A stretch of 64,000 nt of DNA, taken from Trichobilharzia regenti (lineage: Eukaryota > Platyhelminthes > Trematoda > Strigeidida > Schistosomatidae). Location: the NCBI GenBank assembly GCA_944472135.2, contig OX235268.1:10856589-10920588 (forward strand). Direction: 5' to 3'. The notes under the pieces are model-generated. The model saw nothing but the letters and a program-made list of their open reading frames with translations, was not told the origin of the DNA and searched no databases. Positions 22,880-34,320 of the stretch are shown here, piece by piece (the stretch's first letter is position 1; the number at the start of each line of letters is the position of its first letter). Both the position numbers and the translations under genes were made by a program.

Positions 22880-23180
22880 CGAATTCTCCTGGAGCAGGTT
22901 GGATTCAACAATATGAAGAATTGAGTGGACTGAAATGGTATCAGTGAGCAACATTATCGTATAGAGCTTGGATGTAACATTCAACTTTTCACCTAATTTT
23001 TGCAGAGTAAGGAATAGTTTTCGATATCGTTGACCATGGAGTAATTCAGAAACCCTTCATCTATTGCTGGACGTTATGGGTTAAGCATACGTTTTATTGA
23101 CAGAAAAATCACTCCAGAACACACCTAGATTTCCAGGGTGAATTACTTCAGGCTGCCTAACAAACTAAAAGATTTTCAGT
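22880..23180 (+). pseudogene. Short reverse-transcriptase relic
   Basis: LEQVGFN (about 22890-22910) corresponds to the RT motif PEQAGFR. About 120 bases later, the usual spacing, VFDIVDHG matches the catalytic AFDSVD block. RYGLSIRFIDRKI follows as RHYGVPEKIVNII does in intact enzymes. A distorted GVRQGCL-like reading near 23140-23160 needs a frameshift. RTE versus the other lineage cannot be decided. The 84-codon frame at 23138-23392 begins inside this relic and is probably not a gene. Confidence 0.45.
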
Positions 23181-23399
23181 CTGAAACAAAAGCTTCAGTA
23201 GGCAGAAACAATGATGTCAAGAAATCAGTTGATGAATGGAGAGAAAGGGGTGGTGGAGATGCACAGTCAAGACCGAAAACACCCATCATTTTGAATGAGA
23301 GTAATACAAAGGGTGTTTTCGTTTCTACTTATACAAACAGCGTCGATTCAAACACAGAACAATGCAAATGTGAGTGTCGACTCGAAAAGTGAAAAAAGC

Positions 23400-24480
23400 A
23401 GTATAAACTTTCACTACTCAGAAATGTGTGTGAACAACTATGTCATTCAACATGGAGAATGAGACCCAAATTCCCACCACCAATTTCACTTCATCTCTTT
23501 CACATGTTTCAAGCACTTAGCGTACGCGTCACCATAGAATATTACTGACATGAAATTTGGCCGTGTTCAATCAAGTTGGACTACGATGGTCTTCATAAGG
23601 ATTTCTTAAACATGAAAACCAACTAAATTATGCTTAACTCATAGAAAAGTAATATTATACATGGAAGATCATGAAATAAGACACATCTTTGGCTTACCAT
23701 ATTGGCTCCCATAGGTTATGCCTGATATGCAAATGAGTACCAATAGTTCTTTCAAAAAATTCATTTTGATCAAAGTGCTAGTTAACTCCGACTGCCTTTA
23801 TATACTGAATGAAACTTATGATTGTCTACAACTTTTCAAAGTATCTTTTCTTTTTAGCTTAATAGCACTCGCCTCTTATCAACAATTTTTTCTATAATTA
23901 AATCTCAGAACACTCTTGACAGAATTTATCGCCTTTCTTGTCTGCTTTGAAATACTTCTAATCTAAGATGGCAGATAAAAAAATAAAGTCTTCACTGATT
24001 TCGTAAACAAAAATATTTACAACTGACTTATAATAAAAATCAAAATATGAATGAATTTGTGATTTATTCTGCTATGTTTATTAATGGTTCATTTCACTTA
24101 TATCTTCTGCTACTACAGTTTGTATAAATAAGTCAATGCTGAACATTTAAGCAAACTTAAACGTATCCATTCTTTATTTGCCTGGTTTCTCAATGTCTGC
24201 ATATAACCAAAATAATAAAAGTCAATAGGTGTCTTACGATTTAACATGCTTTAATATATATAGCATATTAAATGTGAACTAAAATTAGGAATAATCAAAT
24301 TGATAGGTTAAGAAAGTATGAAAGGCATGTACGCCTTTAATTACAAATTTAATGTGGTCAAAGAAAACTTGCGTGGACAAAGAATAACAATAAAAGGCAT
24401 TGAGGTTCATAAACTATAAGATCACGTATGTCACCAGGATATTGTTGATAGGATACTGAAACATGAAATAAGTATAATAA
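23400..24480. other. AT-rich stretch, nothing recognised
   Basis: No supported feature. Confidence 0.5.
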
Positions 24481-24488
24481 GAGCTAAG

Positions 24489-24705
24489 TTCTGATTGGAC
24501 ACTAGTAGCTAGTGTTATGCGTCTAGTCCTTTCTTTGGTGCAGACTGAATTCTATCAGTCAGTCAGGTTTGCAATGTGGCCACCATTCTAGGTAGCTCGC
24601 CATCACAGTGCATACTGATTTGATGATGTTAGATGGTTGGAGGCAATCGGCAGGAAGCCTTAGACCTAGGTTTTGTGCTAGTTGACACTCGTTAGAGAGT
24701 TAGGT
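24489..24705. repeat. Dispersed repeat D, copy 3, rearranged
   Basis: 24489-24590 is the reverse complement of the 3' half of copy 2 (TGATTGGACACTAGTA to TTTGCAATGTGG), while 24625-24705 carries the head in + orientation (GATGTTAGATGGTTGGAGGC, TTTTGTGCTAGTTGACACTC). One half is therefore inverted relative to the other. Confidence 0.6.
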
Positions 24706-24719
24706 TCATATGGTTAGAT

Positions 24720-27490
24720 ATCAGATATATGATATATGGCGCTTAACAAAAGACGACGTATGTAGGAGTGGGAATTAATCAGAATTTAACATCTAATAGA
24801 ACACGAAATAATCCACTCAGTATAGGAGAGGGGTTACCGAGCTACTAACAGCAGCCTCTCTCCTATTATAAAAGCCAAGTTTTTATCATCTGATAACGTC
24901 GGCTTGCTAGCTGGTCTATGATTCTGAAGGAAGGCAAGATGTCTTAATGATGTTCCGCATCAATGAGTTGCCTTGAGTTCACCCTGTTCATGTATTTGCT
25001 TACTCCACATCACAAACTTTTTGATGTGCTTTCAAAAATCTATTTGTGTGATTCTGAAGCTATGCAAAACTTGTAGCATCAGATTCATCCTGGCTATAGA
25101 CGTATATGCTTCAGAGACAGGTTTAACAGTTCTTATGTGAACACTGATAAAACATAGATAAAACATTGATTGTCTACTACTCTAACAGTCCCTAAATTAG
25201 TGCAAAGGGTGCCCAAACAATGAGATATTTGGACCATAATATTTAAGTAATGTATTTTAAAATCAAAATTATGCGTTCTATCTGCTTTCTGCATATGTTA
25301 CAACATTTCTTATATTTCGCTGGGTATATTTTATTCAATTTGGAAATCAGAAAATCATTTTGTCCATTCTCATTCATTCCAAATGGAAAGGCCAATTTGC
25401 TGGAAATGCGAATTCCCTCTTCGCGTGCTCTACAAAAGAGTAACCTTTCACATTAGACTGCATAAGGTTTACATAATCCGTAATGGAAAATGATGCATCC
25501 AGCTCTCCTGTTGTGTCGTGATACAGTCTTACTTTCGACAACTTTCACATCTTCATCCCAAGAATTCTAATAATTTTGGGATTGTAGGCTCACCGGATTT
25601 TGCGCTTGCTAAATTCATGTGTTCATAAACACACTTCATCGGATGGTCATTTCTGCTTGCTAGACCATGAATACTGCCAAGTTATTTACTGAGTAGATTA
25701 TATGATAAAATAACTCAACCATGGTCGGTTAAACATCCATCATTTGTGTGGTAGATCCGACAGGCTCAGAAAGTGAATATATTTGCCATCTGATGTAATT
25801 TTATGGTGTGCGTTTCCCCGTATTCTTCCATCTACTGGTTCTTATCAATAAAACATCTAAAACAGAAATACAAAATTTCTTTTCTAATTGTTGCGTTAAA
25901 TTATATCTGAATGTGTTACGTTAAATTTCTCCCGATATGGGCATCATCTAAATTTAGTCTTTTAAACCTATAGACGTATCATAAAGAATACAGACGACAG
26001 ATATTAAGCACATTTATTACAACTTTCAGCGGGTCATTCTTAGTTGCAGTAGGGCATATTTTATCTCATACTCTACGTAGCGATTACATGGTTCACAAAT
26101 CATACCTTGGAGTTGATACAGACAAAACGTAAACATCATTATGATATCAGAATGGTGTTGTTGGGATTAAAAGTGCTACAGACTGAGTATAAAATATGAC
26201 GGATATGCTATGATAAAGGGTTAAATAATGTGAACAACAGACTGAGGAACAAGAGACCAGCAGCACAAACGTAAATGGTTCTGGATGTAGTAAAAATGCG
26301 AATGAAGAGTAAAGAAACAGAAAGGTTAAAAAACATGTCTAAAATCAATAAGCTCACGATTATTGGTTGCAAGCAATACCAATATATGGTGCGAAAGTAG
26401 TCTTCATAAATGAAATATGAATAATGTGATTTCGCATTCTTTTCTGCATGATTAGCTAGTGACAGAAAGTTTTATATCTGCTAGTATTTTACTTTCCCGC
26501 AGTTTGTAGATATTTTTTAAAGGCATATAATAAAGCCAAAATTCGTACAACTCTTATCATACAAACTTTTGCACCCAGTCTACTCACGCTGAGATACTTC
26601 ACCATAATTTGGTTAGCATAGAATCTATCCATTTCACGTGTTGGCAGCAGAGTCGCTTGGTCTACGCCGATTAAGTGATATATCTGTCGAGGTCCTCAAA
26701 AACAACAGAGTTAGTGAACACAAATCCAGAGGTCAAAATTGTGTCAAAAAGAAATGAGAACTTTAGTAATCCACATTAAGCCATATGTTGGAAAATCTGT
26801 TCAGGGAAGAGTTGCCTTTTTCAGCGATAACATTATCAAGTTGTACAATCACGTATACATATATGCGTAAATACTAAATCTACCAATAACACAGAAGGTT
26901 TGTTTCCAGAGTTATGTCATTAGAATTGTCAAATTTAGATAACAGTCGACTAATGAAGATAGATTTAATCAGGTAAAAACTGAAATGAAATTAAATAATT
27001 AATCTGAGTGACGCAATATAACTGACGGGTTGGATAGAATGCAAATGAAATTAATTGAAAGTCCAGTCAGGAATAAGTTGTAATAGGAGGCAGTTATCTA
27101 AAGACTGAATCATTCATTTATGCTGAAATGTATGAATACCGAAAGACTATTTGGCTCAAATATTCCCCAACATTACGAATTACTAATAGCGCACAAATAA
27201 GGTACGCCTCCTCGACGTATGCTGAACAGAATGAATTCACCTTCTTATCACATTGTCCACTGGTTAGTAAACGTCAGTGAACAAATTACATGGTGAAATT
27301 CCCACAACTCGCTCTGACACACCTATGACTTTGTCAATAACATTGAATATGTCCACGAATTCAGTTACGTGCACGAGTATATCTGCTCAAAAGGAATAAA
27401 TATAGTATTATTTATTGACTCTTTGGAGTATTAATACCCACATAATTCTTTTGTAACTTAATTTCACGTAAACCATGTGAATAGTAAAAT
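24720..27490. other. AT-rich stretch, nothing recognised
   Basis: Only short frames (for example 25250-25456) without motifs. No repeat shared with the rest of the window was noticed. Confidence 0.5.
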
Positions 27491-27520
27491 TACGTGTTAT
27501 TATTATTATTATTGTATCCT

Positions 27521-27937
27521 TTAGTTCCTAGAGGAACATAGGGCTTCAGCTGCGCACCTCCATTGACTTCGGTTTTCTGACAACTTTTTCAACCTGCTCC
27601 AGGTCTGCCCACATGCTTTCATCTCCTCTTCACATGACCTCCTCCAAGTCACCCTTGGACGACCAACTCGCCGCCTCCCTTTCGGGTTCCACTCGAGGGC
27701 TTGTCTAGTGATGTCACTTGATGGTTTCCTCAGCGTATGGCCAATCCATCTCCATTTCTTTCTGCCTATTTGTTTCACAATCGGTTCCTGATTGGTTCGC
27801 TCCCAGAGATCCCTGTTGCTGATCTTTTCTGGCCATCTGATCTTGAGTATTGAGCGGAGACAGTTGTTAATGAAGGTTTGAAGTTTGTTTGAGATGCTCT
27901 TTATGACTCGCCAAGTCTCTGATCCGTATAATAGCAC
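27521..27937 (-). pseudogene. RTE ORF segment 4: C-terminal domain
   Basis: LLYGSETWRV, INNCLRSILKIRWP, RDLWERTNQEPI, RKKWRWIGHTLRKPS and a basic GRRRVGRPRVTWRR tail ending CSSRN. It joins segment 3 by a small frameshift near 27935. Almost the same sequence is found truncated at 22.5 kb. The stop is close to the ATT-type tail, leaving a very short 3' untranslated region, as in RTE elements. Confidence 0.85.
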
Positions 27938-28345
27938 TGACTGACTTCACATTGGAGTTGAAAATCCGGATCTTATATTTGATGCTGATTGCTGTTGACC
28001 TCCACACAGATTTGAGAGTAATGAAAGCTTGTCTTGCTTTTCCGATTCTGGCTTTGATGTCCTCGTCAGTTCCGCCTGTAGTTGAGACGATGCTTCCCAG
28101 GTAGGTGAAGGAGATTGTTTCTTTCAGGTTCTTCCCATTTATGCTTATTGTGGTCTGTTGGTGTTGTTGATGTTGGCTAGGAATCTTCATTATCTCTGTT
28201 TTATCTATGTTCACGTGAAGTCCTATCTTTGATGCTTCTTCTGCCAACTTGTTACTTTTCACTTGCATATCTTCCAGTTTATGGGAAATCAGACATATAT
28301 CATCGGCGAAATCCAGATCCTCCAAGTCTTTTGTGTCAGTCCATT
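27867..28345 (-). pseudogene. RTE ORF segment 3: RT palm with FADD and thumb
   Basis: Resumes about 15 codons before LDFADDICLIS, which carries the catalytic Asp pair, then HVNIDKTEIMKI, FTYLGSIVS, ARIGKARQAFITLKSVW and FNSNVKSV. Relative to complete RTE polymerases the block between FIDFEKAFD and GIKWTD is absent, including the TGVRQGCLLSP section present in the 0.7 and 52.3 kb relics. That is an internal deletion of several dozen codons plus a frameshift. RT activity is therefore impossible without other copies. Confidence 0.85.
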
Positions 28346-30235
28346 TTATGCCTGTTCCCTCGTTGGTTGCCGTTGTCTGTCGAAGGCCTTTTCAAAGTCG
28401 ATGAAGTTGAGGTAGAGAGGTGACTGCCATTCCAAGCTTTGTTCAATGATGATCCGTAGAGTGGCGATTTGATCAATACATGATTTGTTTCTCCTGAATC
28501 CAGCCTGTTCCGGACGAAGTTTTTCATCTAGGGCTTGTTTGATTCTCTCCAGGATGATGCGACTTAGTATCTTGCTTGGAATGGACAGAAGCATAATTCC
28601 ACGCCAGTTTTTACATTGACTTAAGTCTCCTTTCTTTGGAAGTTTGAATAAGTAACTGTTCTTCCAATCCTCGGGTACTTTGCCCTCTTTCCACACCTTC
28701 TCCAGTAGTGGTGTCATCAAGTCCGCTGTTGTCTCTGGGTCTATTTTCAAAGCCTCTGCTGGGATTCCATCTGGTCCCGGTGTTTTCCCAGTTTTAAGCA
28801 TCTTGATTGCATTCAGGACTTCTGATTTCGTCGGGGGGTCAGTGTTCACTGGTAGTTCTGCTTCCGTTGTTGGTATTGCTGGACGTGTTGTAGGTGGCGG
28901 ACGATTTAGAAGTCTTTTGAAGTGTTCAACCCAGTGCTTTCTCTGTTCCACCTCTTTGGTGATTGACTTTCCATTGTCGTCCTTTATTGGCTTAATCTGT
29001 GTCGAACGTTTGCCCGAAAGGTTCCTAGTTGTTTGGTAGAGTGTGGCGAGGTCTCCTTTGCCTGCAGCTTGTTCTGCTTCGTTTGCCATGGTTTCATAAT
29101 ATTTTCTTTTGTCTTCCCTGGCACTTTTACTAAAACTTTTGTTCAGTGTATTGTAGCTTGCATTCAGCTCCTGTTTTTGTTGCTCGTCCGTGCACTGGAT
29201 AATCTTTTGCTTCACTGTCCTTCTCTCTTCTATTAGTTTCCAAGTGTCCGTAGTGAGCCACTGTTTGTCCTGTCTCTTTTTTCTGCCTAGAATTTCTATG
29301 CAGGTTTGGCTCCACACCGTTTTCAAGTTGTTCCAGTGCTTTTCAACGCCGACCTCTTCGCTAGTGTTGATTTGTGTCTCGGCTTTGTCCTTTATGCTTG
29401 CAATGAAGATGTCCTTTGTAGCCTGGTCCTTCAGCTTTTGAGTGTTGAACTTGGCTTGTGGTCTATCTGCAGCTCCTGATTCCCTGAAAGCTTTTAATTT
29501 GATTTGGATTGTCCCTTGTACGAGATAGTGGTCTGAGCCAACGTCTGCTCCTCTTCTTGCTTTTGTGTCCAGTAGGCTGCGCCTCCACTTCCTTGAGATT
29601 GAGATGAAGTCGATTTGGTTTTTGGTTTGCCCGTCTGGTGACACCCATGTAGCCTTGTGGATATCTTTGTGCTTGTATACACTGCCACCAATCACCAGTT
29701 CGTTGAAGGCGCAGAAGTCGGCGAAGAGTTCTCCGTTTTCATTCATTTCTCCTAGAGCTTCTCTACCCATGATGAGTTCCCTTCCCGTATTGTCTGGTCC
29801 CAGTTTGGCGTTCATGTCTCCCATTAGTATTTTCATGTCGCCAGCTGGAGTATTGTCCATTGTTGCCTGTAGTTGCCTGTAGAATTCTTCTTTCTTCTCG
29901 AGGTCTGCGTTGTTTGTGGGTGCATAACATTGTATGATTGACACTTTCCTTCCTTTGGAGTTGAACCTGGCGGTCATTATCCTGGACGAAATCGCCTCCC
30001 ATTGTATCAGGGCTTTCGTTGCCGTTGGTGACATCATGATAGCCACGCCCTCGGTGTGCGTGTGGTTATCTTCTGGGTGACCGGAGTAGATCACTGACTC
30101 ACCTGTTGACAATTTGGTGAGTCCACTCCCATTCCATCTGCTCTCACATATTCCCAGCACTTGTATTCCGTATCTTTTCATCTCGTTGGCGATCTGGGCA
30201 GCTTTCCAGTCTCGTACATAGTTCGGACGTTCCAT
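28346..30235 (-). pseudogene. RTE ORF segment 2: endonuclease and N-terminal reverse transcriptase
   Basis: A 629-codon frame. Endonuclease motifs in order: GICESRW (catalytic Glu), YSGH, GVAIMM, QCYAPTN, MGDMNAKLG (Asp and Asn), WVSPDG, NQIDFI and GSDHYLV (SDH), about residues 30-245. A lysine- and glutamine-rich linker follows. RT blocks start near residue 480: GKTPGPDGIPAEALK, NWRGIMLLSI, PEQAGFRRNKSC and FIDFEKAFD. The frame ends 11 codons after FD, with the expected next RT section missing. The endonuclease looks intact apart from the upstream frameshift. Confidence 0.9.
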
Positions 30236-30378
30236 GTTCCTACACAGACTTTTTCTTTTGGTGCAAGGAGGTTAACATACTGAAGTTTCTTTAGCAATTT
30301 TTGTTTACAGGGTGGGGTTGCTAGCCTCACGCCTGAGAAAAGAATGATTACATTAAGTAAAAGTTTAGAGAGAAGCAA
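30178..30378 (-). pseudogene. RTE ORF segment 1: endonuclease N-terminus
   Basis: Contains VGTWNVRTMYETGK, the first AP-endonuclease block with its conserved Trp-Asn. After GK the frame is lost, and reading resumes one base over in the next segment (KAAQIANEMKRYG), so a single-base indel separates them near 30210. The ATG of this frame may lie within the 5' leader. Together with segment 2 it would complete the nuclease domain that nicks target DNA to prime reverse transcription. Confidence 0.75.
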
Positions 30379-30479
30379 CTTTTTGGGTTGCTCCCCTCAA
30401 AATCAGAAAATAACGGACAAACAATGAGAACAACATCAACAAAGGAAACAGTTCACAGAAAAAAGGGCAAAAAGCGACG

Positions 30480-30990
30480 ACAACTATACAATAAGACAAC
30501 ATGCAATATAGTTCAGTACATTTAACTAAAATGATATCTTAACCATAAACTCACTGACTTGGAGCAACTTGAACATATAAATCCAACAATATATACAATT
30601 ATAGATGTGTTTATGTTTAAAAATTCCACAAATCCAAACAGTGAGTTATGTGTATTATCTGTCAATAAGATTGTATTTTTTGGATTCAGTGTTCGAAAGG
30701 TTAATAATTGTGATAATTTCCGCAAACACTTTGCATAAAATTTTAGAGTAATAAGAGATTTTATTTATGACCAAAATGTAGCGTAATAGTCGAAAAGCGC
30801 GTAAGGTGATCAATTTGGTGGTGTAACACAACAATTAGATTGATAAATCCTAAACTAGTCATCCACATAATTGGATGTTAATGAGATCAGGATGAAAGAG
30901 CTCAATATAGACTATTCTAAGATTTGAGAAAATGATGCGCAGTCGAAGTGTGTGAAAATAAAAACAGAAGTTATGCAATTTAATTAATTA
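30480..30990. other. AT-rich stretch, nothing recognised
   Basis: No supported feature. Confidence 0.5.
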
Positions 30991-31520
30991 CTAGTCAAAT
31001 ACAAATTTACAACACTTCATGTATGAACATAGAGAAATGTGAATAGGAATGCGAAACAAACAAAGAATACAACGCCTAGTTCTTAAGTGAATTCGGTGAT
31101 CATATACATAAGTTTATGCTTTATTCACTTTTAATCTTATTCTGAATAGATGTGTGTATTTTTGCTCCATATAAACAACTTACTATGATATGAGTGATCA
31201 ATATGCTTATGAAAATAAATGATCTTGTTTTCACTAGAACTCTTATCACTTTCCAATCTAATCTTGTAAAAAGAATAATTATCTGATACTTTCATATATT
31301 TTTATCATCCTTGTTTTGTCTTTGATGGATGTACAAAACACAAACAGAGTTTCTGAAATATACATGCAAGGAGAGATGTGAAAACAAAAGTTGAAAACAA
31401 CAAAGGTACAAAGCCCATTCATCAAGTAATTTAGCAGATCTTAAACATTATTTACGACTTAATTATCTTTAATCTTATCGTGAATATTGATGTTTATTTC
31501 CTAGTCAAGTAAACAAGTAA
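30990..31520. repeat. Diverged tandem duplication, period about 345 bp
   Basis: 31005-31180 and 31340-31515 align: AGAGAAATGTG with AGAGATGTG, AACAAAGAATACAACGCC with AACAAAGGTACAAAGCCC, and CTTTTAATCTTATTCTGAAT with CTTTAATCTTATCGTGAAT. No coding potential seen. Confidence 0.55.
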
Positions 31521-33200
31521 ATACTAAACACGTAAGCGATACACAACACATGCAAACAAACGACTTGTTTCCACTGCAGCCAGTCTCACCCTTACAACTA
31601 ATCTGCATGTACAACTCAAAACCACTTAAGAAATTCAAATATTGTAGCTCATTCAGCTTCTGTGATACTGGCAACAAAAGAGGAGCTATAAATGTTTGAT
31701 TTTTCCACATGTATTCAATGTCAGATTCTTGTTATTCAAACAATATTTGTATCTTTGTGGCTCAGATGAGCATCTATCATCCAAAATCAGTCTTGTACAA
31801 TAAGAAACGATAGTATTTTAACATGGCATTCAACTATCCCCCTGAAATATCAGTAACGGATGTCTATTCATGATCTGATTTGATATAATTGTAGATTAAG
31901 AATAAAACAGAAAAGTTAATGAATCACCGGTTCATACATTCGATATATCTGACTACGGCCGACCTATATGTGAATGATATGTTTGCTTACGCGAACCACT
32001 TGTGTATCCAGACTATCTGCTATTGGATTTAGTAACCCTAACCATCTACCTGTGGATAAATAAAACAGTCTATGCTACAGTTGATGGTATAATATGATTG
32101 TTTCTGAATCCTTTATGCCTATTTGCAACGTGGTGCTATAATATATATACAGAGGTTGAAGTTGACCTTGTATTACCAGACGGCTGATATTCGTTTCTAT
32201 CCTTTTCATGAATGAGTGGTTTAACGTTTTGCAAAAACTGGTAAACAAAGTAGCAAATAGAAAAATGAACATTCCTAAAAATTACCTAAATAACACTTTT
32301 GCTCTTGAAGTATAAATCAACTGTCATTATATATATATATATATATATATATGCATGTATTGATTGAGTGATACTTTGTTATTCCTTTGAAATGTTAAAG
32401 TATCATAAAATAGCGACAAATTGACTTCTGTGAACAAACAGATGACCAGTGAACTTCTCTGTTCCGCTGATGCCATACCAGCAATACTCTAAATGTTAGA
32501 AACAAGAAAAGGTAGAAAAGGTCTTCACTTTCTAGCTATATCCATCCTAGTCGCATAAATATATATATGTGAATAATAGGTTGATTTAGCTTTGAATAAA
32601 GTATTCGCAAAGGTGTACTAAAGACGTTTTTTTTTATATTTTAGTTAACAATTAACAGATTCTAAAGTAGTGATGTATTACAACGAACACAATTCAAGTG
32701 CGGACTAAGGGTGAACCAATTAATAAGGCCTATTTAATTTACATAATTTCCAGGATCGATAGCATTTAATTTGAAAGGTCGAATGAGGATCAGTGTTATA
32801 AAATCCAGATGCATAAATCTGATCAGGTCTAATCAATAACACCCTGACACACAATTCCTACTCATTATTTTCCTTAATTTTAGTGTCATCTTTCAGCCAG
32901 ATAAATCTTATAGCTGGGAAGATTAAATAGAACTCAGTGTGGACATTATTTACCAGCATTCGCTACTTTATTCGTTATTAATCATGATAATCTAATTTGA
33001 TGTATGTAGTACTTTTCTGTGCTTTATATAGCCATACTGTTATATTCACTTACAGAAATCTATTCATATTTACAGCCTTTGTTTTTTTCCTCATGATTTG
33101 ATGCTACTAATGGAGATGTCAGTGTTTTCAAGGTCAGTTTCATATTAACTCTCATGGACATGTGATTGTAGAACTGTAAGTTGTTACAAAGAATTAACTT
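31520..33200. other. AT-rich stretch with a (TA)n tract
   Basis: Holds the microsatellite at 32328-32352. Otherwise nothing recognised. Confidence 0.5.
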
Positions 33201-33204
33201 CGTT

Positions 33205-33415
33205 TGCTTATTATTGTTATCCATTTCATTTTTGAGTCGAACTCAGAGCTTCGACAGTACACCTCCATTTAGCCTGTTCTCCGAAGTTTTCTTTATCTGG
33301 CTCCACGACTGTTCATTGTCTGTCATTTCCTCCTCACACGATTTCGTCTGTTTCATCCCCGGATCCATGTACAACTCGTTGTTTTGCACTTGCGTTCCAC
33401 TTAATGGCATAAAGA
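33205..33415 (-). pseudogene. Degenerate RTE 3' end
   Basis: Aligns with the 3' end of the long RTE copy: GAGCTTCGACAGTACACCTC against GGGCTTCAGCTGCGCACCTC, then CATTTCCTCCTCACACGATT against CATCTCCTCTTCACATGACC. Minus orientation. The ORF at 33181-33444 (+) is a shadow. Older than the 22.5 kb insertion. Confidence 0.6.
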
Positions 33416-33634
33416 AGTTAGCAATAAGTGAAGCATTCAGATAGTATTTCTTAAAGTGTTCTTTGATGAAATGATCTGGGGTGGAATCACGTACAATAGA
33501 CTGAAGAGTTATATTGATTCCGGTGAAATTAATGTTTTCTTCAACGACATAATGTGCTGAAACATCTCGTATCGTTCCATACTACTTCTAATATTGTAAG
33601 TAGTTAAAAAATAATGCATGAGTTTTTGAGTTGA

Positions 33635-33850
33635 TTACGGATTGATATCATTTAGAGAACCATTGATAACCAGGGAGTACTGGACAGCTGCTGTTTCATC
33701 CTAGTTTGGGAATCATCGGCAGAACGCACCAACCGCCAGATTTCGTACCTAAAAACATTTAAGTTTCAAGGTAAGCTAGTACACCATACAGCCAATGTGA
33801 CTCGATTCAATGGTCCATGAATTCTAAATTCTAGATATCATAAAGAAGAT
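33635..33850 (-). mobile_element. Hammerhead-SINE copy 1
   Basis: Minus-strand copy. Its 3' end is complementary to GGATTGATATCATTTAGAG. The ribozyme-like core lies at 33683-33720: CCGATGA (33713-33719) in place of CTGATGA, a stem II segment TTCCCAAACTAGGAT, GAAAC (GAAA at 33694-33697), a short stem III ACAG/CTGT, and GTC (33683-33685) at the cleavage site. The U-to-C change in the core should weaken or abolish cleavage. The tRNA-like head is decayed and no clear B box remains. Confidence 0.65.
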
Positions 33851-33999
33851 TTGTAGCACAGGTGGTTGATTTTGATGTGGTTATTATTATTGTATTTAAT
33901 ACCCTCGATTCGTTCTTCGAATATTTTTGACTTTATATCGTAAACGTGGACAAATTCCTCTGGTTACTTTGGTTTTAATTTTTAATTTATTTATATTTT

Positions 34000-34320
34000 A
34001 AGTAAATCAGATGCATTATTGTGAAAAATGCTGAGAATTCCATTCTGTATTACAAGTACTGTTTCTGCAATAAAGTGGATTATTATTATGAAACATGGTA
34101 TAAAATAATAAAAGGGTGATAATTCTTTCCTCAGAGTTCAAAATATTTAAGATGGAAGTTGCACTTCATTTAGGTATAAATTAACACATTGAGCGAATAA
34201 AACTGTGGCAATTGGAGTTGCAACAACTCATATGACTGCCTCATTGGTCGCATCAAGCTATCCCAAAAGCCTCATATTCGTAAACCTAACGCCAGAAAAA
34301 CTGAACAAATTGTCTATCTT
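34000..34320. other. Non-coding stretch
   Basis: Nothing recognised. Confidence 0.5.

Larger units (their letters stand above)
27497..30480 (-). mobile_element. RTE-clade non-LTR retrotransposon (SR2-like), nearly full length, inactive
   Basis: Runs on the minus strand from a 5' region near 30310-30480 to an ATT/AAT microsatellite-like 3' tail at 27497-27515, typical of RTE elements. One polyprotein would carry an AP-type endonuclease followed by reverse transcriptase. It is split over four frames: 30178-30378 (start of endonuclease), 28346-30235, 27867-28325 and 27521-27937. Such ORFs are often mislabelled as cellular genes in automated annotations. The 5' boundary and a target-site duplication could not be fixed. 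It is the likely close relative of the young insertion at 22.5 kb. Confidence 0.85.

Noticed and set aside
23138..23392. 84-codon charged ORF as an independent gene
   Set aside because: It begins inside a reverse-transcriptase relic, lacks a splice context and shows no domain.
29033..29882. Plus-strand frames opposite the long RTE ORF
   Set aside because: They are antisense shadows of a well-supported minus-strand coding sequence and have no motifs of their own.
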